Of a DNA stretch of 64,000 nt, positions 1 through 7,877 are shown one piece after another. Made by a program: the position numbers and the translations under genes. Within the stretch, counting starts at the first letter, position 1. Each line of letters begins with the position of its first letter. A model generated the notes under the pieces. The model was not told the origin of the DNA and made no database searches. It saw nothing but the letters and a program-made list of their open reading frames with translations. This DNA is from Eikenella corrodens (lineage in GTDB: Bacteria; Pseudomonadota; Gammaproteobacteria; Burkholderiales; Neisseriaceae), in NCBI RefSeq assembly GCF_900187105.1, contig NZ_LT906482.1, positions 930,001 through 994,000 of the forward strand, given 5' to 3'.

Positions 1-361
1 ACTCCCTCCGTGCCTGCGCCTGATAAGCCACTACTACGGAAGCCGGCTTGATGGGCATGACACTAACCACCCGCCAAGCCTCGCCGCCGCATTCCAAGAG
101 ACAACCAGTTTGCAGATTACAGGATGCGGTAGCCGTAACCAGCATATCGCCGGACTGCACCAAATGCGCACCACCAAGCTGCATGATATGCTTCTCATTC
201 AGATTGCCGAACACGCATTTCCCAATATAGCTCTGTGTCTGCTGAACCGTGCGTGATGTTTCCACATCATAACGGCTACTGCTGACCGTAACCGTGCAAT
301 CCCGCCCAAAGTCGGCGATCACATCAGCGGCCACCACTTCCAATCCCGTATAATCAAACAT
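1..361 (-). CDS. Phage head-tail/tail-completion-like protein (partial, runs off window)
   Basis: An open frame read leftward from an ATG at 361 has no stop before the window edge, so only the first 120 residues are seen (starting MFDYTGLEVVADVIADFG). It starts 2 bp after the stop of the minus-strand gene at 364, as is usual in phage morphogenesis operons. Its size, the short N-terminal helix and the following beta-rich stretch suggest a small head-tail joining or tail-completion protein. I recognise the type of protein rather than a specific family. It is probably part of a decayed prophage whose bulk lies to the left of the window. Confidence 0.55.
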   Translation of the reverse strand, partial: MFDYTGLEVVAADVIADFGRDCTVTVSSSRYDVETSRTVQQTQSYIGKCVFGNLNEKHIMQLGGAHLVQSGDMLVTATASCNLQTGCLLECGGEAWRVVSVMPIKPASVVVAYQAQARRE

Positions 362-363
362 AA

Positions 364-753
364 CTACCCTCTCGGCATCGGCACCATGTGAACACCTTTG
401 CGCGGCTCATACATCCCGTACAGCAAGGCCGCCACATAGTCGAAACGTTCCTTATTGGTATTGCCTATCGCATAAGTAACCGCGATTTCGCCGACCTTCA
501 CGCTCTGCTGTTTTGGTTTCTCGTTGCTGTTCAGCTGCTGCTGCAAAGCCAACTCGCAGACCGCTTTCAGCACCTGCGGATGTACCGGTTCTTCTCCACT
601 CCGCATCGCTGCATTCAAGCCGTTTTTCAGCCTAAAATTAGCGTCCAGATAGTCGGAGGCGGATACCAGCATCCGCTCCTTAGTCGGCTCATCCAACGCT
701 GTCCATGCAGCGGCAGACTGCCGCATCTGATGGTAGCGGTCGGCATCGGCTAT
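364..753 (-). pseudogene. DnaT-like / head-completion phage protein, 5'-truncated
   Basis: About 129 residues from IADADRYHQMRQ to the C-terminus MPRG resemble phage DnaT-like or head-tail connector proteins, which typically contain a YADxYH-type start followed by a helical WTALDEPTKERML segment. The frame stays open upstream to 1014, but that part runs antisense through the plus-strand gene at 815-1021 and looks like random sequence. Just upstream of 753 another frame reads NTSAWAWAADSDS, which could be remains of the true N-terminus. The gene therefore appears to have lost its 5' end through a small deletion or frameshift. It lies directly before the partial tail-type gene on the same strand. 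Confidence 0.5.
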
Positions 754-814
754 CCGAATCAGCCGCCCAAGCCCACGCCGATGTATTGAACGCAATCTGT
801 AGAGGAGATGTGGA

Positions 815-1021
815 ATGAGATATCCAGTATTCGCGAAATCAAAATCATCAGGGGGAATTATGTTGTTTGTTTCCAGAGACGAAGCTGTAATTATCCGCTT
901 TAAAAGAAGCGAATTGGTAAATGGCAATAGGATTGAAGATGATTGGCTTCCAGTTACAAACCAATCTGCATGGCAAATTCTTTCGCATGAAGAGGTACAG
1001 AAAATATTTAACAATGATTGA
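815..1021 (+). CDS. Small hypothetical protein, phage-region
   Basis: This 68-residue protein starts MRYPVFAKSKSSGGIMLFVS and ends WQILSHEEVQKIFNND. The ATG is preceded by GAGGAG seven bases upstream, and a good intrinsic terminator follows at 1026, so it is a plausible self-contained transcription unit. Short proteins of this layout (a beta-rich start, a central acidic part, a C-terminal 'WQxLSxEEV' helix) are common in neisserial prophage and accessory regions. No function can be assigned. It is read against the flanking phage structural genes. Confidence 0.55.
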   Translation: MRYPVFAKSKSSGGIMLFVSRDEAVIIRFKRSELVNGNRIEDDWLPVTNQSAWQILSHEEVQKIFNND

Positions 1022-1025
1022 TTAA

Positions 1026-1052
1026 CTAGGCCACCTTCGGGTGGTCTTTAGT
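1026..1052 (+). terminator. Intrinsic terminator after the small phage-region gene
   Basis: A seven-base-pair stem (GGCCACC / GGTGGTC, one G-T pair) closes a TTCG tetraloop and is followed by TTTA. It lies 5 bp after the stop codon at 1021. Confidence 0.7.
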
Positions 1053-1066
1053 TTGGAGATTAAGCC

Positions 1067-1426
1067 GTGAGCCGGAGCAGAAAAAAGAAACCGTCCAAAC
1101 CCTATCGCGGCTACTGCACCTTCCCCTTGGTTGGTGCAGATACTCGTGACGAATTTCAGGAAGCGGCGGAGATGTTCGGCGACTTCGCCGACCCCGTGAA
1201 ACGCAAGCGCATCTTCGACAAGCCGCGCAAATACCGCTTCGAGATTTGGCTGAAGCTACACGGCAAGCCGGAATACGAAATCCGCGAAGCCAAGATAACG
1301 AGCGAAGGCGTAACCCGTGAGAACCTTAGCCAGATCTTGTACGAGGTGGCCATGCAGGGGCTACAGGATTTGGACGGGCTGGAAGAAGTGAACGGCGAGC
1401 AGTCCATCATCAAGATTATTATTTGA
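1067..1426 (+). CDS. Hypothetical phage-region protein, GTG start
   Basis: This 119-residue basic protein starts at a GTG preceded by GGAG (ggagattaagccGTG) and has a lysine/arginine-rich N-terminus (MSRSRKKKPSKPYRGY). The middle is mixed alpha/beta (KYRFEIWLKLHGKPEYEIREAKI) and the C-terminus is helical, ending in hydrophobic IIKIII. It lies 10 bp upstream of an excisionase-type DUF4224 gene, so it probably belonged to the integration or early module of the prophage. No family was recognised. Confidence 0.5.
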   Translation: MSRSRKKKPSKPYRGYCTFPLVGADTRDEFQEAAEMFGDFADPVKRKRIFDKPRKYRFEIWLKLHGKPEYEIREAKITSEGVTRENLSQILYEVAMQGLQDLDGLEEVNGEQSIIKIII

Positions 1427-1436
1427 AAGGGGAAAC

Positions 1437-1616
1437 ATGACCAACACCTTTTTAACCCGCGAAGAAATCATCGAACTGACCAGCCGCAAGCAGCCGAAAA
1501 AACAGGCCGAAACCCTGCGCAAAAACGGCATTCCGTTCTTTACCAATGCCGCAGGCTACCCTGTTGTCAGCCGCAGCGTGCTGGAAAGAAATCATCGACC
1601 GTATCCACCAAGATAA
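1437..1616 (+). CDS. DUF4224-type excisionase-like protein, possibly truncated
   Basis: The frame MTNTFLTREEIIELTSRKQP continues through a helix-turn-helix-like segment to GIPFFTNAAGYPVV, the layout of DUF4224 proteins. These are small DNA-binding proteins usually encoded just before a tyrosine integrase. The normal sequence seems to end near residue 49 (SRSVLE). After that the frame enters DNA that in another frame encodes integrase and stops at 1616. The ATG has a GGGGAAAC ribosome binding site. A deletion seems to have joined this gene directly to the 3' half of the integrase gene. Confidence 0.6.
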   Translation: MTNTFLTREEIIELTSRKQPKKQAETLRKNGIPFFTNAAGYPVVSRSVLERNHRPYPPR

Positions 1617-1890
1617 CGGCTACCTGTTTCTCAACAGCCACGGAAAACCACTGACCCGCGACTCTTTGGGCAGACAGTTTCTGGAGTTGCGCAAAACCGT
1701 TATGCAACAACGACCGGAGCTAGCGGAAGAGTTGTCCAATTTCCAGTTTCGAGATTTGCGCGCCAAAGCCGCCACGGATATTTACTTATCTGCCGATACC
1801 CGCAGCGCTTCTGACCAACTTGGCCACACCTCTGAGCAGATGACCAAAACCTATATCCGGCGCGGTAAAATACTCAAGCCGCTAAAATAG
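1585..1890 (+). pseudogene. Tyrosine recombinase (phage integrase), C-terminal half only
   Basis: From KEIIDRIHQDNGYLF onward the frame matches the catalytic half of tyrosine integrases. A box II-like element FQFRDLRAKAATD is present (normally HxLR; the His position reads Arg here), followed by SDQLGHTSEQMTKTYIRR, which has the GH...Y pattern with the Tyr nucleophile. The arm-binding, core-binding and first catalytic Arg regions are missing. The open frame begins at 1546, but the first 13 codons are out-of-frame DUF4224 sequence. This remnant lies about 150 bp before lpxB and marks the prophage end. It cannot be active. Confidence 0.75.
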
Positions 1891-2041
1891 CGTTTTGCGG
1901 AACGCTTCTAAAAATTGCGGAAATATAACGGCTGCCAAAAGATGAATTATGCTTATGCAGCATATATTTATCTATGGCAGCCATCTTGATGTTTGATTAT
2001 TCGGTACAATACCGCATCTTCATTTTCCAGCCGCTCCCACC

Positions 2042-3196
2042 ATGAACACTTCCCCCCTTATCGCCCTGTGTGCCGGCGAAGCTTCGGGCGACCTGCTCGG
2101 CGCACACCTGATTGAGGCCATCCGCGCGCGCTGCCCGCAGGCGCGGTTTACCGGCATCGGCGGCCCGCGTATGCAGGCGGCAGGGCTGGAGAGCCTGTTC
2201 GACCAAGAAACGCTGGCGGTGCGCGGCTACGTGGAGGTGTTGAAAAACCTGCCGGCGATTTGGCGCATCCGCAAAGGCTTGATTGCAGAAATGAAACGGC
2301 AACGGCCAGATGTGTTCGTTGGCATCGATGCACCGGATTTCAACCTAGGCGTGGCTGCCGCACTCAAGGCTGCGGGCATCCCCACGCTGCATTATGTGAG
2401 CCCTTCGGTGTGGGCGTGGCGGCGCGAGCGGGTGCATAAAATTGTGCAGCAGGCAGATGAAGTGCTGTGCCTGTTTCCGATGGAGCCGGAGCTATACCGG
2501 CAGGCCGGCGGGCGGGCGCGATTTGTGGGACATCCGTTGGCGCAAACCCTGCCTTTGGAAGCCGACCGCGCCGCCGCACGCCGCGAATTGGGGCTACCTG
2601 AAAAACAGCCCGTATTCGCCCTGCTGACCGGCAGCCGAGTGAGCGAAATCGACTATATGGCACCGCTGTTTCTGCAAGCCGCTCAGCTGGTGCGGCAACA
2701 AATTCCCGAGGCGCAGTTCCTGCTGCCCTACGCCACCGAAGCCACCCGCACGCGCCTGCAAAGTCTGCTCGCCGCCGAGCCGTATTGCCGCCTGCCCTTG
2801 CAACTGCTCCCGGGCGGCACGGCGCAAGCCTGCACGGCGGCGGATGCGGTGTTGGTCACCAGCGGCACCGCCACGCTGGAAGTGGCGCTGTGCAAACGGC
2901 CGATGGTAATCAGCTACAAAATCTCGCCGCTCACCTATGCGCTGGTGAAGCACAAAATCAAAGTGCCCTATGTGGGGCTGCCCAACGTGCTGCTCGGCCG
3001 CGCCGCCGTGCCGGAGCTGCTGCAGCACGATGCCGAGCCGGAAAAGCTGGCCGCCGCGCTGCTGGATTGGTATCGCTCGCCGGAGAAAACCGCCGCGCTG
3101 CAGCAGGATTTCACCGAGCTGCACCATTTATTGCGCAAAGACACCGCCGCCGAAGCCGCAGCGGCAGTATTGGCCGCCGCGGGGGCAACCCCATGA
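2042..3196 (+). CDS. lpxB: Lipid-A-disaccharide synthase
   Basis: LpxB joins UDP-2,3-diacylglucosamine to lipid X on the inner face of the inner membrane to make the lipid A disaccharide. The 384-residue frame matches the family length (about 380). It starts with the characteristic [15 protein letters not shown] and contains [41 protein letters not shown] and a C-terminal [11 protein letters not shown] block. The 3' end overlaps the start of rnhB by four bases (ATGA), so the two are translationally coupled. An in-frame copy of the Eikenella DUS lies in the coding sequence near 2596. Other lipid A/LOS genes in the window are lpxC, kdsC and waaC. Confidence 0.97.
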   Translation: MNTSPLIALCAGEASGDLLGAHLIEAIRARCPQARFTGIGGPRMQAAGLESLFDQETLAVRGYVEVLKNLPAIWRIRKGLIAEMKRQRPDVFVGIDAPDFNLGVAAALKAAGIPTLHYVSPSVWAWRRERVHKIVQQADEVLCLFPMEPELYRQAGGRARFVGHPLAQTLPLEADRAAARRELGLPEKQPVFALLTGSRVSEIDYMAPLFLQAAQLVRQQIPEAQFLLPYATEATRTRLQSLLAAEPYCRLPLQLLPGGTAQACTAADAVLVTSGTATLEVALCKRPMVISYKISPLTYALVKHKIKVPYVGLPNVLLGRAAVPELLQHDAEPEKLAAALLDWYRSPEKTAALQQDFTELHHLLRKDTAAEAAAAVLAAAGATP

Positions 3197-3777
3197 TTTG
3201 GCAGGCCGGTGTGGACGAGGCCGGACGCGGGCCATTGGTCGGCAGCGTGTTTGCCGCCGCAGTGGTGTTGCCAAACGAATATGATTTGCCGGGGCTTACC
3301 GACTCGAAAAAACTGAGCGAACGCCGCCGCGACGAATTGGCGGTGTTGATTAAACAGCAGGCACTGGCTTGGTGCGTGGCCGCCGCCTCGGTGGAAGAAA
3401 TCGACCGGCTCAATATCCTGCACGCCACCATGCTGGCGATGCGCCGCGCCGTACACGGGCTGGAAAGGCTACCTGAAAAAGTGTGGATAGACGGCAACCG
3501 CGTGCCGCCCGATTTGGGCTGCGAAGCCGAAGCCGTAATAAAAGGCGACAGCAAAATCATCCAGATTTCCGCCGCCTCCGTGCTGGCCAAAACCGCGCGC
3601 GACGCGGAAATGTATGCCCTGGCCGAACGTTATCCGCAATACGGCTTCGAGCGGCACAAAGGCTACGGCACCGCCGAACACCTCGCCGCCCTGCAACGCC
3701 ACGGCGCGCTGCCCGAACACCGCCGCAGTTTTGCTCCGGTGCGGGAAATCTTGGCGCAGGGGCGGCTGTTTGAGTGA
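3193..3777 (+). CDS. rnhB: Ribonuclease HII
   Basis: RNase HII cuts the RNA strand of RNA-DNA hybrids and excises misincorporated ribonucleotides. The 194-residue product starts [19 protein letters not shown] with the first catalytic Asp-Glu pair, has WIDGNRVP with the third acid, and continues with [22 protein letters not shown], which carries further active-site acids and the conserved Ser/Lys. The ATG at 3193 was chosen because it forms an ATGA overlap with the lpxB stop; the frame is open further upstream only as an out-of-frame shadow of lpxB. lpxB-rnhB adjacency is common in proteobacteria. Confidence 0.96.
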   Translation: MIWQAGVDEAGRGPLVGSVFAAAVVLPNEYDLPGLTDSKKLSERRRDELAVLIKQQALAWCVAAASVEEIDRLNILHATMLAMRRAVHGLERLPEKVWIDGNRVPPDLGCEAEAVIKGDSKIIQISAASVLAKTARDAEMYALAERYPQYGFERHKGYGTAEHLAALQRHGALPEHRRSFAPVREILAQGRLFE

Positions 3778-3791
3778 ATCAGGTTTGCGCC

Positions 3792-3922
3792 CGCAGAAAC
3801 TTAGCTTTGCCTTCGTCAAACCATCGCTTTAGCTTCGCAGAAGTCCAGCTTTGCCCTTGTCAAATCATCGCTTTAGCTTCGCAGAAGCTCGGCCTTGGCT
3901 TCGCCAAGACATCGCTTTCAGG
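3792..3922. repeat. Three tandem copies of a 44-bp repeat
   Basis: Units begin at 3792, 3836 and 3880, each with CGCAGAA and containing CATCGCTTTAGCTTCGCAG. The first two are near identical; the third is diverged and ends in an Eikenella DUS. Fragments of the same motif occur near 11.5 kb and 61.6-61.7 kb. It lies between rnhB and the tRNA promoter. Confidence 0.7.
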
Positions 3923-4006
3923 TAGCCTGCTGGGCAGAACAGCCAAATTGCGCAAACAAGATTAATCAAACAATGCAGGCCAATAGCCTTTATCTTGCGC
4001 ACAAAC

Positions 4007-4035
4007 TTGACAAGCTCCACCAAGGCGCGTATAGT
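4007..4035 (+). promoter_or_regulatory. Sigma-70 promoter of the initiator tRNA gene
   Basis: A perfect -35 TTGACA at 4007-4012 and a -10 TATAGT at 4030-4035 are separated by 17 bp. The -10 lies 13 bp before the mature tRNA start. Confidence 0.8.
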
Positions 4036-4048
4036 CCACTTTCCCTGA

Positions 4049-4162
<114 letters not shown>

Positions 4163-4271
4163 CATTCCGGCAATCTTATGCCCGTATATGGCTCAAAAAT
4201 AAAACGATGTGTCGCAGTTCGGCCGAGAGCTGGCAATCTGTTGGAATTTTACCAATCCTAACATTACCAAC

Positions 4272-4303
4272 CCCAGCTGTTTTGGCCGCTGGGTTTTATT
4301 TTT
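4272..4303 (+). terminator. Second hairpin with T tract downstream of tRNA-fMet
   Basis: CCCAGC pairs with GCTGGG around a ten-base loop and is followed by TTTTATTTTT. Between this and the FadL-type gene only a DUS pair and no gene is visible. Confidence 0.6.
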
Positions 4304-4390
4304 GTACAAAATTTCCTGTAGAATAGTTATTCAACGTTAATAGCCAAACAACTGCGAAAGGATGCAGATGTTTAGCTATATGGCGTAATG

Positions 4391-4424
4391 TTTCAGGTAG
4401 CCCCTTCACAAGGCTACCTGAAAA
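4391..4424. terminator. Inverted DUS pair upstream of the FadL-type gene
   Basis: TTTCAGGTAGCC and GGCTACCTGAAA face each other across nine bases and form a 12-bp stem. There is no long T tract, so termination in the plus direction would be weak. Confidence 0.5.
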
Positions 4425-4471
4425 TATGCCTGTTAATTGATAAATAGCTTTTTTCTTCAACCAAATACATC

Positions 4472-5890
4472 ATGACAACCCGCCATTTCTCCCGCCTAGC
4501 CCTGTTGCTGGCCACCGCTTTTTCCGCCCAAGCCTGGGCTTCCGGCTACCATTTCGGCACTCAATCCGTGAGTAGCCAATCCACGGCCAATTCATCCTCC
4601 GCCGAAGCTGCCGATCCTTCCACCCTGTTCCACAACCCCGCCGGCCTCACCAAACTCGAAGGCACGCAGGTTAGCATCAACGTCAACCTTGTTGCGCCCA
4701 GCGTGAAATACAGCGATGCCGAAGCCTACTACCCCGGCACCAACCAACCCGTGCAAGGCGCCACTTCCGGCAATATCCGCCCGAAGAGCATAGTGGTTGC
4801 GCCACATTTTTATTTGTCGCACCGCCTAAATGATAACGTTGCCCTCGGCTTGGGCATGTATGTTCCCTTCGGCTCCGGCACCGAATACCAGCATGACTCT
4901 GTTTTGCGCTACAACCTGAACGAGTTGAGCGTGAAAACCATCGCCATCCAGCCCACCGTTGCCTATAAAATCAACGATCAGCACTCCGTTGCCCTCGGCC
5001 TGGTGGCGCAGCACACCACCGCCAAGCTGCGTCAATACGCCAACTTCGGCGCCTTCCCCCCACTGCGCCGCAACGGCTTTGCCGATGGTTATGCCAGCGT
5101 GGAAGGCAGCGATTGGGGCTTCGGCTACAACCTCGCCTGGCTGTGGGACGTAAACGACTCCCTGCGTTTGGGCGCAAACTACCGCTCCAAAGTAAGCCAC
5201 AACCTGCGCGGCGATGCCGAATGGAAACTGGTGGGCGCAGCCTTCCAAACTCCGATGGGCGGCACCCTTTCCAACGCCATTCGCGCCAATGGCTACGCCG
5301 AATCCGAAGCCGCCAACGTACGCATCGTTACCCCCGAATCCTTCTCCCTGCACGGCATGTACAAACTCACGCCGCGCTGGTCGCTCTATGGCGACGCCAC
5401 CTGGACACGCCACTCCCGCTTCAACCGTGCCGAACTGAATTTCGGCAACAGCAAAGCCGTGGCCAACCCGCAGAATCCTGCCGCACCCGCCCGCAGTAAC
5501 CAAACCATCCTCACCCCCCAGTGGCGCAACACTTATAAACTCTCCCTTGGTGCGTCTTACCAAATCACCGATCCCCTGCAACTGCGCTTCGGCATCGCCT
5601 ACGACCAATCCCCCGTACGCGGCGCCAACACCCGCATGAGCACCCTGCCCGATGCCGACCGCCTCTGGCTCTCCCTAGGCGGTAAATACGACATCAATCA
5701 GCAGCACAGCCTCAACCTCGCCTACAGCTATGTGCACGTGAAAAACACCTCTGCCAACGTAAACGGCTGGTGCGGCGGCACAGCCTCCGGCCCCGGCTCG
5801 CAAGCCTGCGTGTCCAGCCGCACCCACGGCTCCGCCAAATTCAGAAGCCACTCCCATATCTTAGGCTTGCAGTACACTTACAAATTCTAA
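4472..5890 (+). CDS. OmpP1/FadL/TodX-family outer membrane transport protein
   Basis: FadL-type porins are 14-stranded barrels that pass long-chain fatty acids or other hydrophobic compounds through the outer membrane. The 472-residue precursor has a clear signal peptide (residues 1-23, cleavage after AWA), followed by SGYHFGTQSVS and the family signature HNPAGLTKLEGTQ near residues 53-65. The C-terminus alternates in barrel fashion and ends in aromatic YTYKF, the signal for BAM-dependent insertion. In Neisseriaceae this family is a major surface protein (OmpP1). The gene stands alone, followed by a DUS-pair terminator and a Correia element. Fatty acids as substrate are inferred from the family only. 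Confidence 0.92.
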   Translation: MTTRHFSRLALLLATAFSAQAWASGYHFGTQSVSSQSTANSSSAEAADPSTLFHNPAGLTKLEGTQVSINVNLVAPSVKYSDAEAYYPGTNQPVQGATSGNIRPKSIVVAPHFYLSHRLNDNVALGLGMYVPFGSGTEYQHDSVLRYNLNELSVKTIAIQPTVAYKINDQHSVALGLVAQHTTAKLRQYANFGAFPPLRRNGFADGYASVEGSDWGFGYNLAWLWDVNDSLRLGANYRSKVSHNLRGDAEWKLVGAAFQTPMGGTLSNAIRANGYAESEAANVRIVTPESFSLHGMYKLTPRWSLYGDATWTRHSRFNRAELNFGNSKAVANPQNPAAPARSNQTILTPQWRNTYKLSLGASYQITDPLQLRFGIAYDQSPVRGANTRMSTLPDADRLWLSLGGKYDINQQHSLNLAYSYVHVKNTSANVNGWCGGTASGPGSQACVSSRTHGSAKFRSHSHILGLQYTYKF

Positions 5891-5908
5891 TTCGATTCAT
5901 GGCAGTAA

Positions 5909-5943
5909 AAAGGCTACCTGAAAGCATGGCTTCAGGTAGCCTT
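5909..5943. terminator. DUS-pair terminator after the FadL-type gene
   Basis: AAGGCTACCTGAA and TTCAGGTAGCCTT form a 13-bp stem about 20 bp after the stop codon. Confidence 0.7.
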
Positions 5944-5964
5944 GTCTAATCCTCCCATCCCTAG

Positions 5965-6070
5965 TATAGTGAATTAAATTTAAACCATTACAGCGTTGGC
6001 TCGCCTTGCCGTACTATCTGTACTGTCTGCGGCTCGCCGCCTTGTCCTGATTTAAATTTAATCCACTATA
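5965..6070. repeat. Correia element (internally deleted, 106 bp)
   Basis: The element starts TATAGTGAATTAAATTTAAA and ends with the inverted form ending in TTTAATCCACTATA, matching the terminal inverted repeats of neisserial Correia (CREE/NEMIS) MITEs. It contains the known core around GTACTGTCTGCGG. The roughly 106-bp length corresponds to the short class lacking the central segment. It lies between convergent genes, so it would be part of both 3' untranslated regions. In Neisseria, transcribed Correia elements are known RNase III targets. Confidence 0.85.
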
Positions 6071-6098
6071 AAAAAGCAGGCTTTTCAGCCTGCTTTAT
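6071..6098. terminator. Bidirectional terminator between the FadL-type gene and hpf
   Basis: AAAGCAGGCT and AGCCTGCTTT pair around a short loop, with A and T runs at the two ends, so it can stop transcription from both convergent genes. Confidence 0.85.
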
Positions 6099-6124
6099 CT
6101 ATACCCTATTGGGCGGTTCAAAGC

Positions 6125-6445
6125 TTATTCGATGCTCACCTTGCCGCTGGGTTCAGCGCGGTGCTGTTGTTTTTTCTCTTTGTGTTTGAGTACGGCGCGG
6201 TCGAGTTTGTCTACCAAGAGGTCGATGGCGGCGTACATATCTTTGTCGGTTTGGTCGAGGTGCAGGTCTTTGCCGGCCATATGCCAATCCACTTCTGCTT
6301 TCTGCACCAGTTTGTCCACCGATAGGGTTACGGTGGCGGAAATCACGTTGTCGCTGTGGCGGACGATGCGTTCAAGTTTACCGCTGATGTAATCTCTCAG
6401 GGCTTCGGTAACCTCGATGTTGATTCCGTTGATTTTTAGGTTCAT
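6125..6445 (-). CDS. hpf: Ribosome hibernation promoting factor (short form)
   Basis: HPF binds the 30S decoding region in stationary phase and stabilises dimeric 100S ribosomes. The 106-residue protein has the full YfiA/RaiA fold (MNLKINGINIEVTEALRDYI, then KLERIVRHSDNV, and the helix DMYAAIDLLVDKLDRAVLKHKEK) and a short polar tail, without the C-terminal dimerisation domain of long HPF. It is the last gene of the kdsC-lpt-rpoN operon, the conserved position after rpoN in proteobacteria. The start follows an AAAGGAG site. Confidence 0.95.
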   Translation of the reverse strand: MNLKINGINIEVTEALRDYISGKLERIVRHSDNVISATVTLSVDKLVQKAEVDWHMAGKDLHLDQTDKDMYAAIDLLVDKLDRAVLKHKEKKQQHRAEPSGKVSIE

Positions 6446-6488
6446 AGCTCACTCCTTTACAGGTGGGTTGGCTGCGCACGGCGGCAAG

Positions 6489-7859
6489 CTAAGCTTTCTG
6501 CTTGCGTTGGTGCGCAGGCGGGAAATTCAGTTCTTCGCGATATTTGGCTACGGTGCGCCTGGCGAGCATGATGCCTTGCAGGGCGAGCCGGTCGGACATG
6601 GCTTGGTCGGAGAGCGGTTTGCGTTTGTCTTCGCCGGCAATCAGACTTTCGATCAGGGCTTTCACGGCGTTGGCGCTGATGCCGTCGCCGTCTTCTTCGC
6701 TGCTGTAGGCGGCTGCCTGGCTGAAAAAATAGCGTAGCGGAAATACGCCTTGCGGGCAAGCCAAATATTTTTGGTTTACGGCGCGGGACACGGTGCTTTC
6801 GGCCAGGCCGAGGTTGGCAGCGGTTTCTTTAATGGTGAGCGGCACGAGGCCGATGGCGCCGAAAGAGAAGAAGTCGGCCTGACGCTCCAGAATGGTTTCG
6901 GCCAGCCGCAACACGGTGCTTTTGCGCTGTTCCAGCGAGCTTAGCAATACTTTAGCTTCATTGAGCTTTTGTTTCAACTCCGGCGCTTCGCTGCCGTATT
7001 CGGCGAGCAGGTCGGAATATTCCTGATTGAGCTGCACCTGCGGCCAGGCTTGGCGGTACATGCCCACCGTCCATTTGCCGGTTTCGGGATCTGGGCGGAT
7101 CCACACGTCGGGATCGACGTATTCGGTATGACCGGAGCCGGAAAGGCCGTAGGCGGGGAAGGGGTTGAGGGAGGCGACGAGGGCTTGGGCGGCTTCGATG
7201 GTGGCGGCGCTGTATTGGGGGAATTTTTTGCGCACTTGCTGCGGCAGGCTGCTTTTGGCGATGTCGAGCAGGAAGTGTTTCACCAGCTGCACGGCGCAGA
7301 ATACGGTGTCGTCCGGCTGCCGCCGCGCCAGTTGGAGCAATAATGATTCGCCCAAATCACGCGCGCCCACGCCGGGCGGGTCGAACTGTTGCAGGTGGCG
7401 CAGGGCTTCGGCCATATCGTCTTCATCGAGCATCCATTCCAGCGGGGAATTTTCCACGATGTCGGTGAGGCTGTCGTTCAGGTAGCCTTGATCATCGAGG
7501 TAGTCGATGAGCAAATGCACGCGGGCGGCCTGGTCTTCGTCTAGCGGGTGTTCGCACACCTGCTCGTGCAGCATGCGGCGGAAATCGGCTTCGTCGGCCA
7601 CGGTTTCCCACACGTCGCTCTCTTCCATGCTGTTGGTTTTGCGGGTAACCGGTATGGCGGCGGAGTAATGGGGTTCGGGCTCGCCGCTGTCGGCCGGATC
7701 GTGTTCCGGCCGTTCGAGCAGTGGGTTGTCGGCCAGCCAGCTTTCCACTTCTTCGGCCAATTCCAGCGACGACATATGCAAAATGCGCAATGATTGCTGC
7801 TGCTTCTGGTTGAGCTGCTGGGTTTGGCGCAGTTTGAGTTTGACGGATTGCTGGGTCAT
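6489..7859 (-). CDS. rpoN: RNA polymerase sigma-54 factor
   Basis: Sigma-54 directs RNA polymerase to -24/-12 promoters that need AAA+ activators. The 456-residue frame has all regions. Region I is rich in Gln and Leu (QTQQLNQKQQQSLRILHMSS), followed by acidic region II, the core-binding domain, a helix-turn-helix (TIKETAANLGLAESTVSRAV) and a full RpoN box ARRTVAKYREEL near the C-terminus. It lies between lptB and hpf, the conserved order. In pathogenic Neisseria only a degenerate rpoN-like sequence is known, so this intact gene suggests functional sigma-54 regulation, for example of type IV pili. Confidence 0.96.
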   Translation of the reverse strand: MTQQSVKLKLRQTQQLNQKQQQSLRILHMSSLELAEEVESWLADNPLLERPEHDPADSGEPEPHYSAAIPVTRKTNSMEESDVWETVADEADFRRMLHEQVCEHPLDEDQAARVHLLIDYLDDQGYLNDSLTDIVENSPLEWMLDEDDMAEALRHLQQFDPPGVGARDLGESLLLQLARRQPDDTVFCAVQLVKHFLLDIAKSSLPQQVRKKFPQYSAATIEAAQALVASLNPFPAYGLSGSGHTEYVDPDVWIRPDPETGKWTVGMYRQAWPQVQLNQEYSDLLAEYGSEAPELKQKLNEAKVLLSSLEQRKSTVLRLAETILERQADFFSFGAIGLVPLTIKETAANLGLAESTVSRAVNQKYLACPQGVFPLRYFFSQAAAYSSEEDGDGISANAVKALIESLIAGEDKRKPLSDQAMSDRLALQGIMLARRTVAKYREELNFPPAHQRKQKA

Positions 7860-7877
7860 GTGAGGCTACCTGAAACC

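Noticed and set aside
364-1014. 216-residue minus-strand frame as one gene
   Set aside because: Only the C-terminal 129 residues look like a phage protein; the upstream part is antisense to a gene with its own ribosome binding site and terminator.
3774-3965. Short plus-strand frame after rnhB
   Set aside because: It is read from the 44-bp tandem repeat; repeated peptide without ribosome binding site.
5734-5752. Second parS-like sequence in the FadL-type gene (CACGTGAAAAACA)
   Set aside because: Only the right half matches; it is not a palindrome.
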